Positions 20,738-28,800 of a stretch of 64,000 nt of DNA are shown in pieces (positions within the stretch are counted from its first letter, which is position 1; the number at the start of each line of letters is the position of its first letter). The translations under genes were made by a program, and so were the position numbers. This DNA comes from Phenylobacterium sp. (lineage in GTDB: Bacteria; Pseudomonadota; Alphaproteobacteria; Caulobacterales; Caulobacteraceae), in NCBI GenBank assembly GCA_017991675.1, contig JAGOQB010000006.1, positions 62,001 to 126,000 on the forward strand, given 5' to 3'. A model generated the notes under the pieces. That model saw nothing but the letters and a program-made list of their open reading frames with translations, searched no databases and had not been told where the DNA came from.

Positions 20738-21400
20738 CTACGAATGGTCCTGCGGCGTCTGGAGCAGGAAGGACGCCCCGGCCAGCAGGTCGACGAAGAT
20801 CTCGCGAGGAATACGGCGGTCCGGATAGGATGCGGCGGTGCTGGCGATCCCACGGCCCAGCACCCACACCGCTCGTGCGGCGCTTCGCCGGTACTGACGC
20901 GGGAAGCGCTCATCGGCCTCCACCGCGGCGCAATAGGCCTCGAGCGTCGCCTGCTCGGCTTGCCGCAGATCGTCCGACCGGGCCATCAGCCGTTCGCTGA
21001 ACATCAGCGACAAAAGTTCGGGCTGTTCCTCGGCGAACACCAGGAAAGCGTTGGTCGCAGCGCCCATCGGGGTCGCGAAGCCCGGCACCTGCCTGAAGTG
21101 GATCATGTCGCGCCGCAGATCCTCGAACCCTTGGATCGCCAGGCTGGTCAGCAATTCGTCCTTGCTCGCGAAGTAGTGGTAGATCGAGGCGATGCCGACC
21201 TTTGCGTGGTCAGCGATGTGCTTCAGGCTTAGCCGGTCATGACCGATGGCCGCCAGAACCTCGGCGGCGGAGGCCAGGGTCTTGCTGCGGAGCGTGTCGA
21301 TCCGGTGCTGACGCCGCCGCTGAGTCCCAGCGCGCTCGACCCCGTGAACGAAATCCGGGACATACATGCCGATCGCGCTTGGTAGGGTCTGCGTAGACAC
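20738..21400 (-). CDS. TetR-family transcriptional regulator
   Basis: The 220-residue protein carries the TetR N-terminal DNA-binding domain at about residues 35-85: a helix ASAAEVLAAIG, then the HTH LSLKHIADHAKVGIASIYHYF and FASKDELL. The C-terminal helical region would bind a ligand and form the dimer. About 30 extra N-terminal residues before the domain are somewhat longer than usual. The start is a GTG at 21400 with AGGAGGAAA 5 bases upstream. It lies between two TBDR genes, convergent with one and in the same direction as the other, so either could be its target. Confidence 0.9.
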   Translation of the reverse strand: MSTQTLPSAIGMYVPDFVHGVERAGTQRRRQHRIDTLRSKTLASAAEVLAAIGHDRLSLKHIADHAKVGIASIYHYFASKDELLTSLAIQGFEDLRRDMIHFRQVPGFATPMGAATNAFLVFAEEQPELLSLMFSERLMARSDDLRQAEQATLEAYCAAVEADERFPRQYRRSAARAVWVLGRGIASTAASYPDRRIPREIFVDLLAGASFLLQTPQDHS

Positions 21401-21589
21401 CAGCTTTCCTCCTTGGCCTGCTTCTTTTTTCGCCGGGAAGCGCAGGCCTTGCCGCGCCCAGGCTCGGGATTCGCCCGGGTCGCTTGCGCGGCATCAATCG
21501 GCATTCGGCGGCTGTTCGGCAAGACCCGTGCGCGCTCGCCGCCACGATCGTGACTTGATCGCCGACGCCTAGGGCGGCCGGGCGCCCCC

Positions 21590-21680
21590 GAAAAGCAAAA
21601 GGACCGCCGAGGCCCTCGCGAGGACCGCCGTGTCGAGCTCACGACGATCCATGCGATCTACTGAGGCCTCGGCGGTTGAA
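21590..21680 (-). terminator. Candidate terminator after the minus-strand TBDR
   Basis: ACCGCCGAGGCC at 21603-21614 and its complement at 21665-21676 can pair across 50 bases. The minus strand then reads CCTTTTGCTTTT. The long loop makes this weaker than a classical terminator, although a nested CCTCGCGAGG palindrome may fold within it. Confidence 0.4.
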
Positions 21681-21723
21681 CCGCCCTGGGGAGACAATGG
21701 CGGCTCAGAACTCGGCGCCGCGA

Positions 21724-24546
21724 TCAGTATTCCAGCCGGATTCCGACCCGGAAGGTCCGGCCATTGGTGTCGTAGAGGCTGCGGTTGGTCTGCGGATAGC
21801 CGGGGGTGTTCTCGGCCCCCAGGACAGCCGGGCTGCCGACCAGAACCGGGTCGGTGTCGAACAGGTTCTTGATCGAGATGAACCCCTCGCCCTTCACGCT
21901 CGACACTTCGAAGTCGTAGCTGGCCGAGACGTCCCAGTAGAGCGCGCCTTCAACGCTGTTGTCGTTGATCGTGTAGTACGGCGCGACGCTGGCCGGGCAG
22001 TTCGACAGGCATTCGGTGTAGGCGTTGCTGACCTTGCCGTCGCTGATCCCGCGGGCCGTGACGTTGAACGACCAGGGCTCCAGGTCGTAGTTGGCCGACA
22101 ATCGGTAGATCCAGTCCGGCGTCGCGCCGGTGTTGGCTCCGGCCTGGTCGATGGCCGTCACCCCGTCGTCGGTGACGTTCTCGATGTAGTGGGTGAACAT
22201 GGCCCGCAGCACGAGGTCGCCGGCGCCCCAGGACGCCAGGTCGGCGAGGCTGGTGCGGTAGGACGCCTCGATGTCGAGGCCCTTGGCCGTCATGCTGTTG
22301 AGGTTGTCGTAGTAGAGGTTGATCGTCTGCAGCACGCCGGCGCTGTTGAACACCAGCTGGTTGCAGTACGAGGCCACCTTCTGGATGTAGCAGTAGTCGG
22401 CGACCTGCTGGGCGGTGACGAAGCTGATCACCCCGTCGACCTTGATGTCGTAATAGTCGATCGAGGCTTGCAGGCCCGGGATCCAGCGCGGCGAGACGAC
22501 CATGCCCACGCCGTATCCGTCCGCGACCTCGGGCTTCGCGTCCGGATTGCCCTGCAGGTTCTGCACGAACGGGGTCGAGACGCCGCCGATGTTCACCGAG
22601 TTGGAGCGCGCAGTGCCGGCGTCGTAGAGCTCGCTCATATTGGCGGCCCGGATGTCGCGCGAGGCCGAGGCCCGGAAGTGGATGTCCTCGATCGGCGCGT
22701 AGGTCAGGCCGGCCTTCCAGGTCTTCACGGTGCCGGAGGTCGAGTAGTCGGTGAGCCGGAAGGCGCCGTTGAAGTCCATGCCCTCGAACAGCGGCACCAC
22801 GGTCTCGATATAGGCTTCCTTGACGTCGTACTTCCCGCTGGTGACGCGGAAGTTGCCGTACTTCCAGCCCGACATGTACTGGGCCTCGACGAAGCCGCCC
22901 ATCTCCTCACGGCGGAACTCCGCCCCAGTGGCCAGCGAGATTGGGCCGGCCCAACCCTCGATGCTGTTGGTCGAGAAGTTGAACGCCGCGACGTCCTGGG
23001 TGAACTCCTGGTCCCGATAGGGCGTGCCCAGCACGTAGGCCAGGGCCGCCTGGCTGGCCACGCCCTGCCCGAAGCGGTTGAGCGGCACGCAGCCGTTGGT
23101 CGGGTTGGTCAGGGTCGAGCGGCAGACGATCTGACCGTCGGCCGGGTTGACCACCGCATCGGTGGCCAGCGCCAGGCGGGCGTTGTTCCAGGTCGGGGTC
23201 AGTTGCTCGTGGGTCGTGGTCTTGCCGTGCTGGTAATAGGCGTCCCAGTCGACATCGAGGCCGAATGCTTCGAAATCGCCATTGGCGCCGACCACATAGC
23301 GCTCGGTCTCCCGCGACATCTGGCTGCCGGAGGCCGGCATGTCGACATTGCTGGTGCCCATCTGGAACGAGGTGATGCCGAGCGCGGTCATCTGGTTGCG
23401 CACGGCGGCGGGCAGGTAGGCGTTGTCGCGCTGGATCACGATCCCGGTCTGGGTCGGCTTGATATAGTAGCTGAGACCTTCGTACTTGGCCCACGACGCC
23501 TGGGCGAAGACCGAGATGTTCGGCGCGACCTCATAGCTGACGCGGCCGAAGTAGCTGCTGCGGTCCTCCTCGGGGATGAGGGTGTTGGACCCCAGCATGT
23601 CCGAGATCGAATAGGCCCAGTCGCCGCCGATCATCCACTGGCCGGTGGTGGCCCCGTAGGCCAGCTGGTTCACCGCGCCGTTGACGCCGAAATAGGCGCC
23701 GCGCAGCGCCGTGTTCGTGATCAGGCCGCCGGGCGTGTAGATGCCGATGCCGACATTCTTGGATGTGATGTAGTAGGGCGCGCCCGCCGACAGGTCGGTG
23801 TTGCGCACGGCGAAGTAGCCGCTCTTGTTCCAGTCACGGTCGATGGTCTGCACGCCGCTCTGGCCGACCCACTCGGCGCTGAACAGGGCATGGCCCTTGC
23901 CCCCCGCGAACGGCGCGCCGGCGGTGATGTTGTACTTCCAGTTTTCGCCGTCCCCGTAGGTGGTCTCGCCGTATTCGAGCGATGACTTGAGGCCGGTGTA
24001 GTCCTTATCCAGGATGAAGTTGACCACCCCGCCGACGGCGTCCGAGCCGTAGGCGGATGACGCGCCGCCGGTCACGACCTCGACGCGCTCGATCAGCGAC
24101 TGCGGGAAGGTGTTGGTGTCGACCTGCCCGGTCGAGGCCGAAACCACCGAGCGTTGCCCGTCGAACAGAACCAGCGTCCGGCCGGTTCCCAGCGCCCGCA
24201 GGTTGAGCGCGCTGATCCCGGCGGCGCCGTTGCTGAGCGAGCCCGACGAGTTGGCCGCCGTAATCGAGCCGGCCACGGACGGCAGCGTGTTGACGAAATC
24301 GGCGATGTTGGCCGGGGCCGATGCGGCGATTTCCTGCGCCCCCAGGACGTTAACCGGCGTTGGGGTGTCGAAGCCGTCGCGGGCGATCCGCGAACCGGTC
24401 ACCACCACCTCTTCGAGATCAGATCCAGCGGCGGCCTCGTCAGCCAGGGCCGCGGACGCGCAGCTCAGGAGCGCCACGACGCTGACCGTGGCCAACGCAC
24501 AACGGCGCGCATTCGACGTCAACTGGATGCTTTTCGAAAACTTCAT
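21724..24546 (-). CDS. TonB-dependent receptor (large, VVVTGSRI type)
   Basis: The 940-residue receptor has a signal peptide ending at AALADEA (about residue 36), the TonB box LEEVVVTGSRIARDGF, a plug domain with SLSNGAAGISALNLRALGTG split by the usual loop and VEVVTGGASSAYGSDAVGG, and a barrel that ends TFRVGIRLEY. In Caulobacter and Xanthomonas relatives this TGSRI/RGLG-R-TLVL class is often near peptidases and is thought to import peptides or amino-acid conjugates. Here an Lrp/AsnC regulator is divergent from it and an M20 hydrolase follows, which fits. I choose ATG at 24546, third codon of a GTG-GTG-ATG run, because GAGGGGG lies 6 bases upstream. Confidence 0.92.
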   Translation of the reverse strand: MKFSKSIQLTSNARRCALATVSVVALLSCASAALADEAAAGSDLEEVVVTGSRIARDGFDTPTPVNVLGAQEIAASAPANIADFVNTLPSVAGSITAANSSGSLSNGAAGISALNLRALGTGRTLVLFDGQRSVVSASTGQVDTNTFPQSLIERVEVVTGGASSAYGSDAVGGVVNFILDKDYTGLKSSLEYGETTYGDGENWKYNITAGAPFAGGKGHALFSAEWVGQSGVQTIDRDWNKSGYFAVRNTDLSAGAPYYITSKNVGIGIYTPGGLITNTALRGAYFGVNGAVNQLAYGATTGQWMIGGDWAYSISDMLGSNTLIPEEDRSSYFGRVSYEVAPNISVFAQASWAKYEGLSYYIKPTQTGIVIQRDNAYLPAAVRNQMTALGITSFQMGTSNVDMPASGSQMSRETERYVVGANGDFEAFGLDVDWDAYYQHGKTTTHEQLTPTWNNARLALATDAVVNPADGQIVCRSTLTNPTNGCVPLNRFGQGVASQAALAYVLGTPYRDQEFTQDVAAFNFSTNSIEGWAGPISLATGAEFRREEMGGFVEAQYMSGWKYGNFRVTSGKYDVKEAYIETVVPLFEGMDFNGAFRLTDYSTSGTVKTWKAGLTYAPIEDIHFRASASRDIRAANMSELYDAGTARSNSVNIGGVSTPFVQNLQGNPDAKPEVADGYGVGMVVSPRWIPGLQASIDYYDIKVDGVISFVTAQQVADYCYIQKVASYCNQLVFNSAGVLQTINLYYDNLNSMTAKGLDIEASYRTSLADLASWGAGDLVLRAMFTHYIENVTDDGVTAIDQAGANTGATPDWIYRLSANYDLEPWSFNVTARGISDGKVSNAYTECLSNCPASVAPYYTINDNSVEGALYWDVSASYDFEVSSVKGEGFISIKNLFDTDPVLVGSPAVLGAENTPGYPQTNRSLYDTNGRTFRVGIRLEY

Positions 24547-24969
24547 CACCACCCCCTCGGTTAGAATTTGATCAGTAATTCCGCAGCAAATATCGGCTTG
24601 TTGCTTTCGCCGATTTGGTCAACTTCGGGCAAAAAGGCCCACGCTCCGCCAATACTGTCGGCGGACTGATACGCTCCAGTTTGGATGCCTGCGCCCCTTG
24701 CCGCGCTCGCTTGGGGCGTTCACCCCAACGATGCGGCCACGCAACGCCTCGCCTTGCTGATCTCCCCAGCGCCGTCCAAGATACCGCCCAGTAACGGCGG
24801 TGCGCGGTTGGCGCTTCTGGCCGGCGACGCCCTCTCCCTAGGCTTGCCGTTCCCTTGCCCGTCGCACGAACTAGATTATCGTGGGACGTGGAATTATCCG
24901 CAGCGAGATGGATTATCTGCGCAAGAAATCCATGTTTGCTGTCGAATTACGCACAGGGATGCACTCTCG
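24547..24969. promoter_or_regulatory. 423-base divergent regulatory region with phased ATTATC repeats
   Basis: No gene is visible. Between the TBDR and the Lrp gene, ATTATC occurs at 24875-24880, 24893-24898 and 24912-24917, starts spaced 18 and 19 bases apart. A weaker ATTAC half lies at 24946-24950. Two copies are longer relatives (GAATTATCCGCAGC and GGATTATCTGCGCA), and AATTCCGCAGC appears again at 24577-24587 in front of the TBDR. Evenly phased sites are typical for Lrp-family octamers. Confidence 0.45.
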
Positions 24970-25464
24970 ATGTCGAAATCCGAACAGCTTGATCTTGATG
25001 ACGTGGATTATCGGATTTTGAAGGAGCTTTGCGACGACGGCCGGGCCTCGGACGTCTGGCTGGGCGAGCAGATCAACCTCTCCAGCACCGCGGTAGCGCG
25101 ACGCCGACGAAACCTGGAAGAGCGCCAGGCGGTGCTCAACTATTCGGCCAATCTCAACATGCCGATGCTCGGCTACAGCGTCGTCGTCTTCGTGGCCATC
25201 GAGCTCAGCTCCCAGGCGGAGAAGGCGCTGAACGAGTTCGAGCGCGAAGTGGTGAAATGCCCTTCGGTTTCCTATTGCGGCTTCGTCTCCGGCGACACCG
25301 ACTTCCTGATCATGCTGAACGTGGCGTCGTTCGAGGACTACGACCGGGTCTATCGCCGGGAACTCTCAATCCTCCCCCACGTGGCCAAGATCCGATCGAG
25401 CTTCGTCATGCGGGAGGTCGCGCGGCGCGGCACCCCGCCGATCGTCTTCAAGGACAAGGTCTAG
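24970..25464 (+). CDS. Lrp/AsnC-family transcriptional regulator
   Basis: The 164-residue protein has the standard layout: an N-terminal HTH (LDLDDVDYRILKELCDDG, then a recognition helix LSSTAVARRRRNLEE) and a C-terminal RAM/AsnC effector-binding domain with the GYSVVVFVAIEL strand and the YCGFVSGDTDFLIM turn, where amino acids bind in relatives. Such proteins form octamers that wrap DNA and sense amino acids. ATG at 24970 is the family start; a longer frame to 24685 is non-homologous. The divergent TBDR and the downstream M20 hydrolase are its likely targets, matching a peptide or amino-acid-conjugate uptake role. Confidence 0.9.
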   Translation: MSKSEQLDLDDVDYRILKELCDDGRASDVWLGEQINLSSTAVARRRRNLEERQAVLNYSANLNMPMLGYSVVVFVAIELSSQAEKALNEFEREVVKCPSVSYCGFVSGDTDFLIMLNVASFEDYDRVYRRELSILPHVAKIRSSFVMREVARRGTPPIVFKDKV

Positions 25465-25466
25465 AA

Positions 25467-25502
25467 CAGAAAAACGGGGAGACGCTCGTCGCGCCTCCCC
25501 GT
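25467..25502 (-). terminator. Intrinsic terminator of the M20 gene
   Basis: On the minus strand, ACGGGGAG, 13 bases, CTCCCCGT followed by TTTTCTG. The same hairpin can serve the convergent Lrp gene but lacks a T-run in that direction. Confidence 0.7.
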
Positions 25503-25534
25503 CTGCCCCCTACTCGGCGGGACCGGGCCGTGGA

Positions 25535-27133
25535 CTATTTCGCCGGCGCCACCGCGGCGGCGGGGTACTTGATGCCGAGCTGATCCAGATAGGTCTTATA
25601 TTTCTTGGGGTTGTAGTAGTAAGGCTCCAGCTTCGGCCGCATCTGGTTCATGATTTCGGCGTTCAGGTGGATCGCAGGCATGTCGGTGGGCGCCAGGACC
25701 GGATCGTACTTCTGATCCTTCAGCTGAACGTTGTTGAAGTAGTCCTTCGCGTCCGCGACCAGCTTCGGCGTCGTCACTAGGTCGAGGATGGTCAGCGCGA
25801 CCGCCTTGGAGCCCACCTCCACGCCCTTGTGGGCGATCGGGGTCGCCATCGCCATGGCGGAGGTCACGTTGTGGCCGATCACATTGGGGATGTTGGACGG
25901 ATAGCGGATGGTGATCGTGGGCGCCGTCCACATGATGTCGCCGATGTCGTCTGACCCGCCGCCCATCGAGGGACCGCGCGATTCCGGGGTGGTCAGCGGC
26001 GAAATTTCAGTCGCCAGCGGCTCGAGCTTGAAGCCCTGCGTCATCTGCACCGCCTTGGCGAAGGCCTGGTCGTCGGCGGACCACTTCGGCATCCCCACCG
26101 CCTTGATGTTGGCGTAGGCGGCTTCGGCCAGCGGCTTGTTGCCGTAGTTCGGCGCGGCGTAGCCGAGCACCTTGCGCTCGACCGTCGTGCCGGTGCCCAT
26201 CGCAGCGGCTTCCGAGATGGTGTTGCCCAGCTCGTAGAGTTCGCGGATCGACTGGAATGAGTTTTCGCGGAAGTAATACCAGACCGAGGCCACGCCCGGC
26301 ACGATGTTGGGCTGACCGCCGCCGTCGGTGATGACGTAGTGCGAGCGCTGGGTCAGCGGCAGGTGCTCGCGGCGCATGTTCCAGGCGGTGTTCATCAGCT
26401 CGACGCCGTCCAAGGCGCTGCGCCCGGACCAGGGCTGGCCGGCGGCGTGGGCCGTCTTGCCGTGGAAGGTGTATTCCACCGAGACCATGCCGTTGTTGCC
26501 GGCCGGCCCCCACTGGGTCGAGAAATCCCGGCTGACGTGGGTGAAGATCGAGGCGTCGACGTCCTTGAACAGTCCCGCACGCACATAGAAGGCCTTGGTC
26601 GCCAACAGCTCCTCGGCGACGCCCGGCCAGACCATCAGCTGGCCCGGGATCTTGTTCTTCTCCATCACATCCTTGGCCGCGAGTGCGGCCACGATGATCA
26701 GCGGCAGGCCGGAGTTGTGCCCCTCGCCGTGCCCGGGCGCGCCCTCGACCATCGGCTTGATGCTCGGATCGCCCGGGTACTGGGACAGCCCCAGCAGGCC
26801 GTCGATGTCGCTGCCCAGCGCGATCTTCGGACCGCCCGTCCCCCAGGTCGCCGTCCACGCGGTGGGGATGCCGGCGACGCCGCGGGTGATCTTGAAGCCG
26901 TTCTTCTCGAGAATGCCCGTCAGGTACTCGCTGGTCTTTACTTCCTGGAACCCCGGCTCAGCGAAGCTGAACACCGAATCCACCATCTCCTGACTCAGTT
27001 TGGCGCGCGCCTCGACGCCGGCCAGCACCGCGCTCTTCATCTCCGGCGTCGGCTCCGCATTGGCGGGAACCGCCGGCAGAGCTATCGCGCTCGCCAGCAG
27101 GATCGCCGTCAGCGACTTCGCAGTGTTCTTCAT
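25535..27133 (-). CDS. M20-family amidohydrolase/metallopeptidase, exported
   Basis: The 532-residue enzyme has a signal peptide (to about residue 26, PANAEP) and an M20 catalytic domain with two-metal ligands: GSDIDGLLG (Asp), GHGEGHNSGLP (His), GVAEELLATK (Glu-Glu, the first being the catalytic base), and a late GGGSDDIGDIMW segment. The inserted dimerisation domain begins with YTFHGKTAHAAGQPWSGRSALDG split as in AbgB/amidohydrolase members, where the His completes the active site. It resembles p-aminobenzoyl-glutamate or N-acyl-amino-acid hydrolases and would act in the periplasm. ATG at 27133. It is convergent with the Lrp gene. Substrate is not determined; an amide-linked amino acid is likely. 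Confidence 0.88.
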   Translation of the reverse strand: MKNTAKSLTAILLASAIALPAVPANAEPTPEMKSAVLAGVEARAKLSQEMVDSVFSFAEPGFQEVKTSEYLTGILEKNGFKITRGVAGIPTAWTATWGTGGPKIALGSDIDGLLGLSQYPGDPSIKPMVEGAPGHGEGHNSGLPLIIVAALAAKDVMEKNKIPGQLMVWPGVAEELLATKAFYVRAGLFKDVDASIFTHVSRDFSTQWGPAGNNGMVSVEYTFHGKTAHAAGQPWSGRSALDGVELMNTAWNMRREHLPLTQRSHYVITDGGGQPNIVPGVASVWYYFRENSFQSIRELYELGNTISEAAAMGTGTTVERKVLGYAAPNYGNKPLAEAAYANIKAVGMPKWSADDQAFAKAVQMTQGFKLEPLATEISPLTTPESRGPSMGGGSDDIGDIMWTAPTITIRYPSNIPNVIGHNVTSAMAMATPIAHKGVEVGSKAVALTILDLVTTPKLVADAKDYFNNVQLKDQKYDPVLAPTDMPAIHLNAEIMNQMRPKLEPYYYNPKKYKTYLDQLGIKYPAAAVAPAK

Positions 27134-27558
27134 TCTACGCCCCCACGGGTTGTTGAAATTCGCCAGATCGCTCCGACGAGCCTTGGGACTGGGTGACGAC
27201 CGCGACCAACGCCTACGATCGCCACCTCTCAGGCCGCCCCTCGACGCCACCGAAACTCAAATCGCAATTCGAGCGCCGCTTTTCATCAACAACTGAGGAT
27301 TTCTTATCGAAAAGCCGCGCACACTCAGACGATCACCACAGCAATCATCCGCACCAAGCAAAACGGCGCGAAAAACGCGCGCCGCCCAGGAAGTGATCGA
27401 TCTGATGGCGATTGAGGCAGAGGACGGAAGCAGGCCTGCCGCTTTGCTGGTCGCATGGGCTGCAGCGATCGCCCACTTCGAGAGGGCCGGCGAAAGACCA
27501 AAACGCCAGACTGGGGCGCCCACGCCCATATACCGGCGGGCAACGTGATCTTGGCCGG
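27134..27558. other. 425-base gap, mostly without recognisable content
   Basis: The region has lower GC than its surroundings near 27280-27370. No RNA gene or strong operator is seen. The only candidate is the short frame at 27405-27548 listed separately. Confidence 0.5.
27405..27548 (+). CDS. Possible small protein, 47 residues (doubtful)
   Basis: An open frame runs from ATG 27405 (or GTG 27393) to a TGA ending at 27548, with AGGAAG about 10 bases before the ATG. The middle, AALLVAWAAAIAHFERAG, could be a helix. It is antisense to nothing and lies in a gap between minus-strand genes. It has no recognised relatives and could be chance in GC-rich DNA. Confidence 0.25.
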   Translation: MAIEAEDGSRPAALLVAWAAAIAHFERAGERPKRQTGAPTPIYRRAT

Positions 27559-28272
27559 CTAGTCCAAGGCCTCCATGCGCCGCACCTCGTCGAGGGACTC
27601 CAGCACCATGCGCCGGCCTTCGGCCTCGGCTGCTTCAGGATCGCCGGCGGCGATGGCGCGCGCAATCCTGCGCCAGCCGCCGGCCGAGCGCCGGCGTCGC
27701 GCGGCCGAATTCATGGGCGCCCACAGGATCGCCACTTCGCGCTCAAGCTCCTGGGAAAGTTCGGAGACGTAGGGCGCGGCGGCCAGGGTCGCGATCAGGT
27801 CGGTCAGCCGCCGGCGGGCGCGGATGTAGTCGCCGACCTGGGCGCTTTCGTCGGCGGCCACCTCGGCGAGCACCTCGGCGCCTTCAAGGATTGCAGCGAC
27901 CAGAGCCGGCGGACGCTGCACGCGCTCGGCGGCCAGGCGCACGAAAAGCGCGCCGACCTCCGCGCGCAGTCGAAAGTGCGCCTCCAGGGCCTGGGCGTTC
28001 ATCTGGGCGACGGTGGCGCCGGTTCGCGGCGTGATCACGACGAGCTTTTCACGCTCCAGGCGGCGCAAGGCCTCGCGTACGGGGCCGCGGCTGCACCCGA
28101 AGGCCACGGCCAGCGGTGCGGCCTTCAAGGCGTCTCCCGGCTTGAATTCGCCGGCCTGGATCCGCTCGCGCAGCGCGCTGGCGATCTGGCCCGGCAGCCC
28201 CTCCGGCATGCTTTCCGCCAGCGCCGCCAGGGGCGCGGTCGAGGTCAGGAATGAGTCCAGCCGCGTCGGCAT
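27559..28272 (-). CDS. GntR-family regulator with FCD domain
   Basis: The 237-residue protein has a winged HTH at about residues 25-90 (LPGQIASALRERIQAGEFKPG, CSRGPVREALRRLEREKLVV, ITPRTGATVAQ) and an all-helical C-terminal domain of the FCD type (LRAEVGALFVRLAAERV, then helices with ARRRLTDLIATLA and the closing GDPEAAEAEGRRMVLESL). FCD domains usually bind a metal and a small carboxylate; the metal ligands are not obvious here. It begins 1 base after the stop of the preceding GntR-like gene, so the M28-like, GntR-like and GntR genes form one operon. It is the best candidate to bind the TGTC-N7-GACA sites at 30133 and 31130. Confidence 0.88.
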   Translation of the reverse strand: MPTRLDSFLTSTAPLAALAESMPEGLPGQIASALRERIQAGEFKPGDALKAAPLAVAFGCSRGPVREALRRLEREKLVVITPRTGATVAQMNAQALEAHFRLRAEVGALFVRLAAERVQRPPALVAAILEGAEVLAEVAADESAQVGDYIRARRRLTDLIATLAAAPYVSELSQELEREVAILWAPMNSAARRRRSAGGWRRIARAIAAGDPEAAEAEGRRMVLESLDEVRRMEALD

Positions 28273-28273
28273 T

Positions 28274-28774
28274 CTAGGCCAGCCCCAGAATGGCTCGCTG
28301 GAGCGAGACGCGCCGGAGCAGGTCGGTCAACCGATCTCCCGCCGCCGGTCTGGCGGCCTCGAGAGCCGCCTGCTCCTGGTTCAGGCGCTCCCAGGACGCG
28401 CGCCCTTCCGTCGCCGGCAGCGCGCCGGCCGACGCCTCCAGCAAGGGCGACAGTTGACGCCAGACCCGGTCGACCTCGCTCAGCGGCGCCTCGCGGCTGG
28501 AAATCACGCTCGCCCCACGCCGCTCGGGCGCGACCACGGCCCCAAGCGACTGCAGGCGACCGATCGCCTCGCGCGCGGCCGAATGGGTGCAGCCGCAGGC
28601 CTCGACGACCCATCTTTCCGGCAATCGCTCGCCAGGACGCAGCACGCCCGCGAGCACCGCCCGCAGGACCGCCTCGACCATCGGATCGAACGTCCCGCTG
28701 GCCGCGGGACCGTCATGCGCGCCGCCGGACAAGACGCCTCCTTCAAGCGGCCTAGAGCGGCCATGCGCGATCAT
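28274..28774 (-). CDS. Short GntR-like regulator with truncated effector domain
   Basis: The 166-residue product has a GntR-type winged helix (VEAVLRAVLAGVLRPGERLPE, then CGCTHSAAREAIGRLQSLGAVV and APERRGASVI), but the C-terminal part is only about 75 residues, roughly half a FCD domain. It lacks the later helices and metal ligands. It may be a degenerate partner of the full GntR protein one base downstream, forming heterodimers or acting as a modulator. ATG at 28774 is used because the upstream frame overlaps the M28-like gene and looks like a shadow; the gap to that gene's stop is 26 bases. Confidence 0.7.
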   Translation of the reverse strand: MIAHGRSRPLEGGVLSGGAHDGPAASGTFDPMVEAVLRAVLAGVLRPGERLPERWVVEACGCTHSAAREAIGRLQSLGAVVAPERRGASVISSREAPLSEVDRVWRQLSPLLEASAGALPATEGRASWERLNQEQAALEAARPAAGDRLTDLLRRVSLQRAILGLA

Positions 28775-28800
28775 CGCCGATTCTTCACCGCCACGCCGCC

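Noticed and set aside
21676-23985. 769-codon plus-strand frame opposite the large TBDR
   Set aside because: Shadow; no start signal or domain.
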